The notes: generated by a model not told the origin, from the letters alone. Counted from the stretch's first letter, positions 42,350 to 55,183 are shown. The stretch is DNA of 64,000 bases from Paramarasmius palmivorus (GCA_037176845.1 JAYKXP010000151.1:1-64000), one strand, 5' to 3'. A program made the numbers and translations.

Positions 42350-42549
42350 TCCGTGAAACCCACTGCAAGCCTATCTTTTCCTCAAATCAGAGCTCACTCC
42401 GTTGTGATTGAAGAAGCCCAAACCGATTCACGTCCCATCTCGTTCTCTGAATACACATGCTCCTCTCTGAAACCCATTCCTCCGCTTCCTCCCTCACATA
42501 CCCCTTCACAACTTCGTCTCCAACGCGAATATCGAACCCATGCATGCCC

Positions 42550-42795
42550 ATGAACACCCCCATCTCCCCTGGACGCCGAACTGTCGACAGGGTGCTCAAC
42601 CGTCTCATTCGCGAGACTACTACCCCTTCCTCACTGGTTTCGTTGGAAAAGAGATCGACTAGAGAAGATCAGATGTAGTATGCCTTTGGGGCGTGTACGG
42701 AGAGGTTGAAGGAAGAAGGAATCCGAACACCCATGCCCACGTATCCTTTTTTCCTCCGGGGTCTTTGTCGGACGCGTCATTTGCGCTCTTGAGGT
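42550..42795 (+). pseudogene. Possible pseudogene with in-frame TAG
   Basis: A frame starting at ATG 42550 reads MNTPISPGRRTVDRVLNRLI and continues to a TAG at 42676-42678. The same frame goes on with clearly coding-like sequence, AFGACTERLKEEGIRTPMPT, before a TGA near 42795. Either a nonsense mutation broke the gene or an intron of length 3n spans the TAG; no good splice sites are visible there. Upstream coding may begin near 42353. Confidence 0.35.
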
Positions 42796-44547
42796 CTCTG
42801 TCAAAGACCTTTCATAGGAAAGGTTCAAACGTTCAATATGTGGGAGATATGGGGGGTAACGAGGGGCGAAAGGGCTTGGGTGTGTTCTCTGTACTCTCGG
42901 GCTTGAGAGATCGTCTTTGATTGAAAGACTACTGATAGGAACTTTACATAGGATGTCTATGATACCGGGACTTGGAAGGAGGCACGGGGATGGTATTTGG
43001 GATGGGATGGGGCATGTAGTGTCAGACGATTCGGAGGTATAGACATCTCTTGGATATATTCAATCTCTTGGTAACCGACATACAATGAACCACAACCACC
43101 GTGACTCTACTGCAGTACATGTACTAAGTAATCGACAACACGGAATTGCTTCCTGAACACGCAACTAACACCAACAAGCCTGAGGTGTCGCGTTGAAAAA
43201 GACTCTTTTTGGGGGTAGAGACCATGAACGCGGAGAGTAGGACGTTTGGGAAGTTGCTACAAGAGCAGCGTCAGTATCGGCTTGAGATGAGACTACGTGA
43301 TACGTACACTTGGTGTTCATCCATAGAACACGTATCCTTTCTTCCCATCACTCAGATCCAATGTTCTCCTTTCGCTGCATGCCAACCGATGTCAGGTTTA
43401 AGGCTGACTATCAGAGCCACAGCTGTTCAACTTGTGGATATGCATATTGTCATAAGTATCTGAGAAAGATATGTAGGCTCTGGTATGGTCAACGGGAGTG
43501 AGGATATGGACACGCCAAGTACCCATATCGTGCACAGTCCTCGTCAGCTACGTTGTTGTTGGAACCCGGTCTAGTGAGAGTTTCTGCACAGAAGGGTACC
43601 ACAAGCATAAGATGAGGATGAACAAATGACAATGACGACTCACTGACACCCATTGACCATCTTCACATAGTCTCCTGTAAGCCGACTCAATCACTCGTAC
43701 CTCGTTGGATAGAGTCTGCTGAAAATCGCGGCGTGTTACCCGTACCTAACCAACCCTCAGAATATACCTGAAATAGTAATTTTGGCACGTGGGGCAACCC
43801 TGGGGAAACCAACTCTTCGCTGAATTGAGTTGAGGCTATATCATGCAAAATTGCTCCAAATTCTCCCGTTAAAATTTGAGCACCTTCTTGTTACCTAGGG
43901 GCATCTCTGTGACCCATAAGCCATGGAAGAAGTCCCGGAAACATAGTCAGACACAAGTAGTCCATAAACGCTGTGTTTAACGCCCACTCCGGTCCAGCAT
44001 ATTTACGGCACCCTTCGGGAACTCCCCTGTTGAGCCTTCCACATAATAGAGCCCTTTTCACGCTCGAAATCTTCTAGTGTACCACGAGAAGCCCGTTTCA
44101 TGCGCTGAGAGGACATATAAGCCCCAAAACGCGTCCAGATTTGACGTCCCCGGGCTCAACGCGTGGATCTCAAGAATTACTTGTTATGGTATATCCTTAG
44201 AAACGTGATCAAAAATTTTAGGTATGGTCTTGGGGGCCCGAAGTGAAGTAGACTAATCTTCACACATGGAGCTCTAGAACACCAGTGGGCCTTTCAGTAT
44301 CCCGTTTTCCATCTAAGAGGTTGAATCGTCGTCTCACCTTATCAGATCCCAGTGCGTATTCGCCATGCAATTCGCTTCCTGCTGCAAGTACATCTTCCTT
44401 GAACAGGCGAACGGATACATTTCACGGAGCCTATCTCTGTCCAGGTTTGCTGGTATGTCTCTTGGTTCGAAAATGCAGATATCCTGTGCGGTAGATCCTG
44501 GTTCATAGAAAAGCGTCGGCAAGGGAAGGTTTATAGAGAAAGAAGTA
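42796..44547. other. Long stretch without a supported gene
   Basis: A frame near 43345-43501 holds CSTCGYAYCH with two C-x2-C-like pairs, but it lacks exon borders and is not called. The rest shows nothing recognisable. Confidence 0.25.
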
Positions 44548-44813
44548 CTGGGGTATTTCAATCAATTCGGATGGTCACGCGTCACAGGCCCTAAAATTTC
44601 CGAATATTTTCGGATGGTCACGCTGCCGCAGGGGGTCCATCCGAACTTCCTCGGAGTGTGACCACCCAAAAACTTCCAAATTTGGCAGTTTCTGGGCGCC
44701 AATATCCAAAAAATCTTCTCGGTCACAGACCGCGAGGCCCTCATCCAAATATGTGAGGTTCGGATGGAGCGGTCACAGGTCACAGCCCATCCGAATTGAT
44801 TGAAATACCCCAG
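44548..44813. mobile_element. 266-bp MITE, TA target duplication
   Basis: The element starts CTGGGGTATTTCAATCAATT and ends with the exact reverse complement. The terminal inverted repeats are perfect over 27 bp (29 bp counting the flanking TA, 44546-44574 and 44787-44815). A TA dinucleotide on each side fits the target duplication of Tc1/mariner-type elements. The interior has further inverted pieces (GGATGGTCACG and CGGTCACAG) but no reading frame, so it must depend on a transposase elsewhere. The perfect ends suggest recent movement. Confidence 0.88.
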
Positions 44814-44815
44814 TA

Positions 44816-47800
44816 TTCGTACCATCGTCAAGTTGCGTTGTTAGAGTTGGCATTGCAGTGAGATTACTACATAGTTATGGTATTGAGGCTGTGGTCAAGA
44901 AAATCCAAATGTTGAGAATTGGGCCTTTTTATGTGGGTTTAGGAAGGGGAGTGAAATGAGAACACACGTATCATGTACACTGAAGTGATTAAATGACATA
45001 CCAGGAGCGTTGATCCCAGGCAACTCGATCTTTGTGAGCAACGGATGAAGTAGGTCTGAGCCTAGATCGTCCAGTGTGCTATCTCTTTCCTTCAGAAGCT
45101 ATGGCCTACCCGGACTCCTGCTTCCAATGGTATCCCAAACCACTCGTTGTGCCCTAACCTGAGAACACCCCAGACGGGATTGCTTGACAGGGCAGGTAAT
45201 GACGCGTCATCAGGCCAGAGACGTGTCTCTGGGCTCTTCACCCAAAACAGTACTGGAACCCATTACCGACAGCCCAGGTCCAAGATGGAGCATCATGAAA
45301 TCAGAATGGATGGGAAGGAGAACTGGTATGGGCGAAAGAGGGAGATGTAGGCGTGTATTTATGGGTGCAGGTGTGATGGAGGAATCAATAATCATGGGTG
45401 CTCTTGTTTTGGCAGAGCTGGTGCTTTGTGAGAAATGGAGGCGGAGTGTCTGGATAAGACGAAGATGCGAGAGATGGTACTGCTGCAAAGAGAGATCTGG
45501 TTGTCATTGGCAAGCTTGAGATTGAAAATGGTGGAGTGACAGTGCAGAGGGCATCTGGCTTTGTTAACTCGCATAGTGTCCGTTACAGTAGCTTTTAGCT
45601 GATCAAGTTTATTCCTTCTCGTTGCATCCTAATTCTTGGGGCTCAGAGAAGGAGTATCAAAAGGGTGTCGGATGAAGGTCCTCAACTATACAATGATAGT
45701 CAAGATCAGGTCAAGATATGGGGCAAAGAGTTCAGAAACAGACTGTACACACTGAGAATACGATTCAGCCAACTTTGATCTTGCTCCCTTGGCATGTCTT
45801 CAGGTTGTCCTTGTCTGAATGGCTTGAAGGCATTGTGAAGGCGTTGAAAGAACCGCAATTTTTGTGCCACGGACCTGCCCGGACGACCGGACCAGACCGT
45901 AAACGACGCTGAACGCAATGCTCTCTTCATTATCAATGACCACCACCATGATTTTTTCTACCATTCCTCTGCCTCTCTCAACTTCAGACCCTAGTTATTT
46001 TGCTGGGCTGTTCAAGAAGATCACCAGTGTTTGGATCAACAGTTGAAAATAGAAGATATTGTTCAGTACGCAGTTTCTCTTTTCCAATCGCTGGTAAAGC
46101 TCATACACCTTCATCCAACAGTGCTTCATCCTGACCCAGAACATTCAGTAGTATCACTATGGCCATTTCCCTCCATACCCACACCCTCTTGTGATGAAGC
46201 CTGTGGTCAATAACTGCCCTTGCACTCTTCTGCTTCACATTCCAGCGGTATCACTCCACCATTGCATTTCCCCTGTACCTTTGGCTCCTACATCAAACAC
46301 CTGTACACCCCAGCTTCACCAACAAAGCCCCCAGAAGCTGGAGTCTTCATTTCCATTCATGAACATCAAATCTATCTCTAGGATATTGGGTAGACCTTCA
46401 CAGAAAAAGGACCAGCATATGAAGGACAACACAAGGTTGAAATACCGTACCTCTTGATGACCCGCCAACCTTGCATAATCTGTCCCGTTGTTGCCATTTT
46501 ACACGTTGTTCGCTCCAGAAAGACGTGAGATAGACAAGGAATTGATACCAAAGACTACAGGAAGAATGAAGGCTGCTTCAGGTTACGAGACACACACTAA
46601 TACTGTGCTGGACAATCAACTCTCCACCTGACAGGCATATACACCCCTTCAGAGCTTGAAGAAATGTCCTTTACTGACCTCATTGGTGCTAGCTACATAC
46701 CAACACTAGGTATTAGGCTCAAAGAGGCAAAAAGGGATAAGGATGGCAATGAATAGTACGGGGAGCAAGCATGACGGTGTTACTCTCATCGTTTAACGTT
46801 CTGAGAATGAGTCTCCAAGTCAGAGCTCTTGATAGCTTCTTTGGTGTTTGTGAGGAAGCGAGCGTGCCTTGTTGCTCTTGACTCTTTTCTGTGATCATGA
46901 TTACTAGACATAACAGCACAGTGTGTAGTTTCTTCAAACTTGTTCATGCTAGCCATGTGCTGAGGCTAATATACTTGTTTCCAGTCTTCTCCTATATGAA
47001 CAAGCTGAGAATGTAACTACTGATAGAACTTCCTCCACCATACTGCACCCAACATATCTCAATCCCCAAGTTCTACACCAGCTCTGATGGCGAGGCTACT
47101 TGTATCTGTCACTGCTCCATGGATGTATCTTCAATCACATGAATATCCTGCAGATCTACCTTGTATTTGGGACCAGTATGTGTTGTAGAGGACAAGGATT
47201 ACAATACCAAACACAACCTCCTTCCCGAGTATCTCCTTCGACCTTTCAACCTAGCTAGGCAGTACAAATGGCCTACATTCCTTCAGGCAGCCCAAGCTGG
47301 GCTTTCTCATGCTGGAATGTAGACTTTTGGAGGCAATGATATGATGTTCTTAAGTGGTCTGGAAGAGCAAGTTGGGCAGGCAGCTGGAATATATGTCGCT
47401 TCAGGATTGCTCTCCAGTATAGAACACTCAGGCTTGCAAGATGGAGACCTCTTGGCCAGGCGTTCTTGACGAAGGACAAGTACAGCACGATCTTGAAGAA
47501 CCATCTCATGGAATCCAAAGTCATACTCTACGATGCAGACTTTGATGTTCCTTGTACTATACCCAACTGCCATCAGCTGACACCATGACAACATCCTCAT
47601 CTTCATTCATCAGGTTCTCCAATCTTACTGCCCCTCAAACCAGGAAGAGAGCGTGTACCTCCATCCAGCTGGGACATACAAGGCTCAGCAAAAAGAATGC
47701 TCCAACCTTCCGCCAACCTTTGGTATTTGTTCATTTGTGAGACTAGGAAGACATCCAGGCCTGTACACTCTCAGATATGTGAGACGTGTTCTTCTCATGT

Positions 47801-48083
47801 TATTCGGTACTCATATACATCTCAGATGTCATTGGCTCCTTTCGAACCATGCAGTATGCTCCTCTTCTGGGTTGCTGCAACAAGATTTAGGACATGCAGT
47901 TGAGTTAGGAATCTTGTATTTGCCAATGGTTAGTAGACGGTACATTCAACATGTAAGCCTCAACTTCTGAGCACTTTGCCTTTCTGACATGTTTCGCTAC
48001 TTCAAGCTCAAGGTATCGTTGGCTATACCCAAACCTACCTCGCGTCATACAAAAAGGTGCTTAAGGTAGATTTAGAACAGACA
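44816..48083. other. No supported gene; CpG loss begins near 45.9 kb
   Basis: Open frames are short and inconsistent. CpG dinucleotides become rare after about 45.92 kb. Some stretches (46.2-46.5 and 47.05-47.9 kb) have coding-like codon texture and could be decayed genes, but I cannot splice a product. Confidence 0.3.
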
Positions 48084-48184
48084 CACCAGAAAAATGTCTC
48101 AATGGGTACAAGAACCATGTAATTAAATTACCACCGATTTCAGGGGTTGCATCGAGCTGCAAGTCTCAGATGTATTTACAACTA

Positions 48185-48380
48185 GTGTACAAGAGATATA
48201 CGATACATTTGTGAAGTGATTACAACAAGCCCAAGTATTGTGATGTGATTGCAATGGACTGAGGCAATTGCAACTGATTGCAGCCAGATTGCAACATAAT
48301 TTCAAGGTGCTTGCAATGGACTGAAAAACTTGCAGCTTATTGCAACATTATTTCAACTGTATTGCAATGTCATTTTGACC
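48185..48380. repeat. TTGCAA cluster, left
   Basis: About ten occurrences of TTGCAA / ATTGCAA / TGCAAT in 200 bases at irregular 12-25-base spacing, on both strands by nature of the palindrome. Confidence 0.75.
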
Positions 48381-51300
48381 ATATGAAAGAATTCCAGGTG
48401 AGTGTAATCCCCTAACAGTATAATGGTCATAATCTGGTAGACATATGGCAGTATACTGTTAGAATTTCGAATATTACAATCACAGTACAATGCTAATATA
48501 ACAGAACAGCAAGCTACAATTCTTCCTCTGCTTCAGTACCTGTTGAAGGCAACAATAGCAATTGTTAATGCCGAACGGCACTGTCTTCTTTGGATGGTCT
48601 TGGTTGAGCCGAGGTGCTCCATGGGCACATAAGTTGATGCATGTCGTTAGAAGCGAGAATTCGCCACTCTGTTTATAACCAGAGGTTAGGAAATATTGGG
48701 TGTTGGAATGGTTAGAAGTCGTCAATATGACCCATCAACGTCATGGTCATGCATGCAGCCAAATTAAGGTTGTTGGTCGAGTGAGGATAGTTGAGAATCG
48801 TAGGAGGAATTGTGAAAACAATGTGGTTGATATGCTTACATTGAAAAGAGCCTTCGTGAGGGTGCTGAACGTTGAGGAAGGGTATGTTGGGAATAGTGGC
48901 GCCAGAAGAGCCAGCATCCAGAGACTTCATGACAGCCTCTGCTACTACAGAGGCAGTGAATTTGTTGTTCTGTTCATAGTCAGAGGCTATGGAAGATCTC
49001 AGTGGAAGTCATCGAAGTCGCTCAAAGATCAGTGGTCCCACAATCACACGTGCGAGCCAACTGTGACAAGCACCCTTGAGAAAATCAGTGGCGTCAACTT
49101 GTACATCTCAAGGAGGCCAGCAGGAGCAAAATGAGTGGATATGTAATGTTGAGTGAATCATTTCTTCAATACAGGCCAGATTAGAATATGGCATCAAGAT
49201 TGAGCTTGTCAAGGAAAGCACTCAAGAATAGCAAGTGAATCGCATCTTGGGTCCTGGCCCAGTGGTTACCTGTTGTTGCTGTTATAGACGATGGGTATGT
49301 AGCGGAAGCGGCAATAAAACAATGTTGATTCACCAATTCCCACTTGTCCAGAGACTTCGGTATAGCCTCTGGTACTGAACAAGTGACAAATTGACCACTC
49401 TGTCTGTAGCCAGAGGCCAGGGAATACCTCGGATGGTGGAAAGGTGTATGGGTAGCCGCCTCGAGGACATTGGTAGAGCGAGTCTTCATGTGTCAGAATG
49501 GTCGAGAGAACGCAGTAGTTTTCTGAGGGGAATAGCTGAGAATAGTTGTTAGAAGCAGAGATATAACCTGTAAAAGATGTCCTTGGTCAGAGAAGGCAAG
49601 GAGAAGAAGGGAAAAGAATGGAATGACCACGCACCTAGCACCCTATACCTCATCCAATCTCCCTCCTTCTTCAACATTCCTTCCATTTCTGTAAATTTAA
49701 TACTAGAGTAGAGAGTTAGAAACAGTAGAATTGAAAGAGCGGGAAGAGTGGAAAACGTAGGAGCGCAATGGTGGTTCTGAGACAAGAGGCAAGCCGCAGC
49801 GGAAGGGTCCATGGACTCACACGTGCAATGTGTGGGACCATGGAAACCTCGGCCCAAATACAAGTTGCACGTGACATCACATCACTTTCTCTCTTTCATC
49901 ACTACCACCACCATCGAATACTGCTCCGCCATCATGCGTAACAATGAGCCCAGCATTTGAGCTCATCGTCTAGTATAGTGAGCTCTTCATTTTCCTTTCA
50001 AGTCTTAGAATGATATTGATATTCCTCAATACCCTTTCCAGACACCCTTTCCGGACACCAGAGACTACACTTGTTGAGCAACATATAACAATCCCAACCC
50101 TCTGCCCTGACGTGACGGATGGCTCAGTGTGGTGCTCGTTGTCGAAAACAGTGATTCTTTACCCCAATCTAGTCAGATTACAGCTAACATAGCTTTTAGC
50201 AGAACCATTAAGGTCAGGAAGGTACCGCTAACTAACCCATGATCATGATACAAGCTCGACAACCCTCTGCCCTGGTCATTCTTCAGTAATCTGTGCGTTG
50301 GCCAATTAGTCCAATAAACCCTGCCCTCAGATCCTGTGCCTGCCTACTACCTCCTCTCCTTCCAAACAGACATCTGGCGATATCAACCCATACAACCCAA
50401 GTGGCTCCTACCTTGCCGAGATGTTGAAGTTTGCCTTTGCACTCGGTATATCATCATGCACTACAAGGATTGAGTATGTACGTGTCCTCCTTTTCTCTGT
50501 TCTGTGCTGATTGCTCGTGCTTGCGGTGGTTCAGCTGGTCGCGCTACCGCGACAGGTGTGCTTGTTAGCAGCAATAATCTAAGCGAGTGGTGAAGCGCCT
50601 AACACTTGATGCCAAATCAAGCGGACCGTTATCGACGCCTAAGCGAATCAGCAAGGTCTAAGGACAGTGATTGGTGATCAAAAGACTTGTGAAGAGCCTT
50701 GGGACTGGGTTTAGCAGTACTGGTGCAAGACAATAGCAAGAGATGATGATATTCAGCAGTAGATATGTACAGTTTATATAGTCCAATGTTCAACAGCATA
50801 ATATGGATATGTACTAATTAAGTTGCCACACCGAGGCAATGGAGTAACAGCAAGAAGCATGGAACCATGCGGTCAGTGTATAGAACAATAATGAGCGAAT
50901 ACAAATATCAGAGATGAACGATGTAAAGTAAAGATCATCAAATGAAACCATAAAAGGATAAATAATTCTAACAGTGCTTTCACATGAATTGACGAGTTCA
51001 GCTATGGTACGTGATGAGCTTTCTTCACTTTGACTAGATGCTGAGTACATCCTCACTTCAGAACATTATCCTCATTCACATGCTGTAGTTCTCTGGACCA
51101 AGGCACTGCTCTCGCATCAGTATTTCAGGCCAAGTCCTCATGGCGTTATCTAGTTGGTATGTGACGCTATCTTTTTCTTTCAACACATATACACTGTTGT
51201 CTCACATCTTCTTAGGTCCTCTTTCCCAACATCTACTTTTGACGTCTAGAACTGTGGAAGGTCTACTTATCTACAACTTTCCATAGCAGTTATGATGAGG

Positions 51301-51454
51301 ATGGGTTGAACTTAGTGTTTGTATGGTAGATATTCATGTATGCTTTAGTTAGCATGAATATATGGCTGTTCTGAACCTTCAATATATAGCGTAATGAGAG
51401 ATGTGAGGCATGCAAAGCACCATTTTTCTTGGGATTCTGACCTTGATTTTAATT

Positions 51455-51785
51455 AAATTGCAATGGCAAAAATTGCTTACAATGTTTAGAATACTCGTGG
51501 CAGCTTGCAACACAAGTTACCTTTTGGTAACGGCATTGAAATTCGGCTGCAATCGGCTGCAATTGGGTTGCAATAATCCGCGCTGGTTGCAAGCGCCCTG
51601 CAATAAGCGCCCGTATTGCAATTCCGTTGTGACAAAGGTGAGTCTTTGCAATCTGTTCGCAATGGTATTATGCACTAATTTTAATCTAATTACAACCACT
51701 TTGTCACAAGGTAACTTGCATTGCAATCCAACGCAAGATTTCCAGACCCTGCAATCGATTTTCCCCGTTGCAATCTAATTGCATC
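51455..51785. repeat. TTGCAA cluster, right
   Basis: More than a dozen TTGCAA-type motifs in 330 bases, denser than the left cluster, and with more CpG than the surroundings. Confidence 0.75.
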
Positions 51786-52009
51786 TACGGGGACATTTCG
51801 CTGGTGCAGGGCAGGGCAGTGTCAGGGGCAGGGAGTTTAGCTATCACATTTGTACTATCTATTGCACTGGAGATCTTTACCTTTTGTATCTCTTATGCTT
51901 GTATTATCTTTGTATGATATAGCTTTGGTACGAGGAACTATGTGACTTTTAGTTTCTGTACACAAAAGGGTGCACATAGAGGTGAGATCAAAATGCTGTT
52001 TGTTGAGTT

Positions 52010-52560
52010 GCACGCCTCCACTCTGACCACCATGGTGTCTCTCCAACAAGATTAATCCCTCAACATTGTTCTCTGCCCTCCAAAGATCTCTTAATGATCT
52101 TCTATACTCCCATTATTGACTATGCCATATCAATAAGTTGAGAACAAATGAAATTGAGCAGGCGTGTAGTAACCTAGGCCTCCTCTTGTCATCTGCTGAA
52201 TCTCATCCTTCTTTCTTAACAGTTTTCTTTGTCCAAATAACCTCCAGCCAACACAAATATCAAATGATATGTACTACCTTGCATGCCACTCTCTCCCTCA
52301 AAAATGTTCTGGTGGAAGCAGCCTTGAAGCATCATCCTATTGTGCACTTGTGACCCACCACACCCTTTATTGCACCTACCTCTGCCAGTTTGTCTTCAAT
52401 GTGGCCCCTACAAACATCTATTCCCTTCCAGCAGGCCACTCAAATCCAACTACCATGGTACAGCCAAGCTTCCCTCTCAAGCTACTGGCAAGGCTCAACT
52501 CCCAGACACTACTATGTCTGTTCCATGCAAAACAGAACAATACACACCCACAAGAAATCA
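52010..52560. repeat. Repeat family R1, CpG-depleted copy
   Basis: Aligns by eye over several hundred bases with 55184-55450 and, less well, 59082-59330. Shared landmarks are AAATTGA(G/C)CAGG(C/T)GTGTAGTA, CATC-CG/TG-AATCTCAT, the CAGTTTT acceptor-like site and ACCAGCCAGCACAAAT / CCAGCCAACACAAAT. Almost all CpG of the other copies are TG or CA here. No intact frame. Confidence 0.6.
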
Positions 52561-52980
52561 CTGTCCGATAGCCAAACACCGATCTAAAAAGAAAATGTTT
52601 CTAGACAAACAAGACACCTATAGTTTTGGGATGCACTTTTTCATTCAAAAAACCTGTTGCCAGCCAATTGGATTTGTTCCAAAGGATTTCTTGAGGATAA
52701 AAATGCATCAGAAAACATTGGCTGTCTTTTTTGGTAGGAAACGTATTGTGTCAAGATAGTTTTTTGTCTATCAAACAGCAATTCTTAGTGGGTGTGATAT
52801 GGATGAGGAGGCAATTACATGGAAAAGGAAACACAGTCAGGGGATTGGAACATGTACAGAGAGCACACTGTGTACACAAGGCACTAGATCTCACCATCCT
52901 ATGTATTGTGTGGTTACCAAAAGATTAGTGTTCTATACTGTACTACAGTGTATCGAAAACATTGACCAAGCAATGTAACA

Positions 52981-54510
52981 TCAATTTGAACGAGGGTATA
53001 GAATCACTTCATCATCTTCAGTATCATCTTCTGGGATATATGAATCAACATAAGATGATACCCAATCTTCTTCATGCTCTGGAGGTTTCATGATGAGCTT
53101 AATGGATCCAAGGGTGAGTATGAGCTGGACATGTACCTTCATCTTCATCTTCTGATGTATATGAATCAGCATCAGATGACTCTATTAACATCACAAATAA
53201 GCTTAGGAAACTCCAGACAGTTGCCAGCTGGACAAGAGACATACCTTCACTTGATTCAGTAGCCCATATATGGATGTCAGGCCTATCTTCATTGTCATCA
53301 TCCAATTCTGGGAGAGGGATTCTTAGTGTAACAGTTGAGTACAAGATGGGCAGGTAACACACCTTGAATAGAACCAGAATCCTTGACCCTTACCCACTCC
53401 CCATAATCCTTCTCACCAGCCTCAGAGTCAATCTCACACCCCCAAACATGTAAGATGTGTAAGAGCTGCTGGAGGACCTGATCATATTCCTTTGGGCTTG
53501 ATTCATAGTCAAGTCTTCTCTGGGACAAGTACAGTCCCTCTACCAGACCTCGCATGCCATCTGGGAGATTGTCCTCTGTACATTTTGTCAGAATACACTC
53601 TAGGTGGGAAGAACAGGTAGGCCACACCATTGACTAACTGTGAGAGCCAACTATTCACAAAAATATCATCATTGCTGACCCAAAGTTGAAATTGACAGTG
53701 TCATACAAAATAGAAGCTATGGATTTGGTCAGAATACATGTTGAGAAGAAAGAATGGGTATGTAGCACTGACAGTACTTCTTAATAGCATTGTCAAAGGT
53801 AAATGAGAGACAGTAGAGAAGGTGGTCCAAATCCTTCACTTGCATGCTTGTTACTGGTGTATGTTCTGTATCTGAGGGTAGTGTCAAAATGTGTGGTTGC
53901 GAGGGAAAATGGGAAGGCACCCTACGGTGAAATATCAACATGGGGATTTTTGAGATGTTGATTGCAAAAAGTTGAGGTGAACCAGGTTCTCTGCAGAAAG
54001 AGCATCAATGAAGAGTCAAGGACATGAATCAGATCACACCTTGTTTTTGAGAATGTTTCAAAATCCCTCTTCCATACCTTCTCAGCATCAGCTCCATTGT
54101 ACTTGACAAGGGTGAACTGGGTGCCTCTGTGGGGAAATAGTTGGACGGTTTGGGTTGTTGTATGAGCCTTCAAACATCCCAGAATCTTGCCCCCACGAAA
54201 TTGCCACTCATACTCCGAGAGATCTTCATGGTGTATGTTTTGCAAAGTAATGATATCCCCGTGTATTGCCCTTCGGAACTGTAAACCATGTAGTGAGCAC
54301 ATCAGCAAGGTAAGTAACCTTGATACTTACATCACCATACTTTGTCTCTACCAACGGCAGGGCCAAGCTCGTACTGTTCATGGTTTGATTCCAGTTCCCA
54401 TGAACAATATTAGTTGTATTGTTGGAATTGTTGAACTGGTTCCCTTGCACGTGATTGAAGGTTGTCTGTGTGGTAGCAGTGGTGATGCTGTAGGATGTGT
54501 TTGTGTCCAT
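52981..54510 (-). CDS. Agaric kinase-like family protein with acidic tail
   Basis: Exon 1 (54510-54331, 60 codons, ATG start) is Asn/Thr-rich (NHVQGNQFNNSNNTTNIVHG). Such GNxxNN segments typically precede a degenerate protein-kinase N-lobe in agaricomycete families. Exon 2 begins FRRAIHGDIITLQNIHHEDL and contains FTLVKYNGADAEKVWKRDFE, matching the VK/Y...GxxAEExWxRD pattern. Later exons include EGLYLSQRRLDYESSPKEYD and LLHILHVWGCEID. A long acidic tail built of short exons ends at 52981 (SYTSEDEDE and SYIPEDDTEDDEV, an internal near-repeat). Phases close at the four 3' junctions I tested. The middle (about 53.63-53.95 kb) is not fully resolved, and a complete catalytic kinase core is not visible, so activity is doubtful. 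Confidence 0.55.
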
Positions 54511-55183
54511 TGTGAGCTTTCAAGTTGGGTGTAGGAGGAGGTTGAAGGGGAAGATAGTAGTCCAGGGCAAACGGCAGAATGCAGTGTGAAAGCAAGAGGC
54601 AGAGTGCTTATATATTCAGTGATGATAGGCTTTGATATGGAGCAGACTTGCCTATTGTGGTTGACAGGAGGAACGAAACGGGAGGAATCAGCCAAGTGAT
54701 GCCGATGTGTTCGGGTAGTCCTTCTGGCGTTAGATGTATGTTAGCAGCGTGTTTTGGGAATTGTGTTAGTATAGACCTGGGATAGTAGCACCACAGAGCC
54801 CTGCAAAGAGTAGGGTCATTAAGACGTTGAGCGCACCAAATTGAAACACGTTCCGCGGATGCGATAACCATGTTTTGTTCGTTCCGGGCAACTCGGGCCA
54901 TCCAAGTCTTTCATTCATCATAGACCATGACGTCGACGTTCCAACTCCAAACCACCGACTTGGCGGAAAAGAACGGTTGGCATGAAGGAAACGAGCACCA
55001 AATACTCGTGGAAACCGCCCGTGTGCAATACAATCTGTCTGGGCACCCCAAACTTCCATCAAGGCATTCCCGTCGCGCAGCACTTTGGGGCTTCTAGCAT
55101 GCACTGCCTAAACCCTATACCCCCAGATCCCGTGAATAACACCCTGCTTTTGGTTAGCAATTGAACGCTTTTCCGGGGACCCC
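54511..55183. other. 5' flank of kinase-like gene; no gene supported
   Basis: CpG content rises abruptly near 54.65 kb. A long - strand frame at 55104-54766 exists, but no splice or start context supports it. Confidence 0.3.

Larger units (their letters stand above)
48084..51806. mobile_element. Candidate 3.7-kb DNA transposon with TTGCAA-rich ends
   Basis: The ends carry an imperfect inverted repeat, 14 of 17 identical: CACCAGAAAAATGTCTC at 48084-48100 and CACCAGCGAAATGTCCC on the other strand at 51806-51790. Just inside each end is a dense cluster of the palindrome TTGCAA and its variants (48185-48380 and 51455-51785), typical of subterminal transposase-binding repeats in hAT- or CACTA-like elements. 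The interior (48.5-50 kb) holds decayed, partly repeated coding-like fragments on the - strand and no recognisable transposase. Target duplications were not evident, so the exact ends are tentative. Confidence 0.45.
45920..54650. other. CpG-depleted block
   Basis: Across this interval most 60-base lines contain zero or one CG while TG and CA are common. The bases before 45.92 kb and after 54.65 kb have several CG per line. At 52201-52560 I count no CG in six consecutive lines. This is the footprint expected of long-term cytosine methylation at CpG followed by deamination. An apparently intact gene lies inside (52981-54510). Confidence 0.65.

Noticed and set aside
43345..43501. Zinc-finger-like frame with CSTCGYAYCH
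   Set aside because: Too short, no matching exons and an irregular cysteine pattern after the first pairs.
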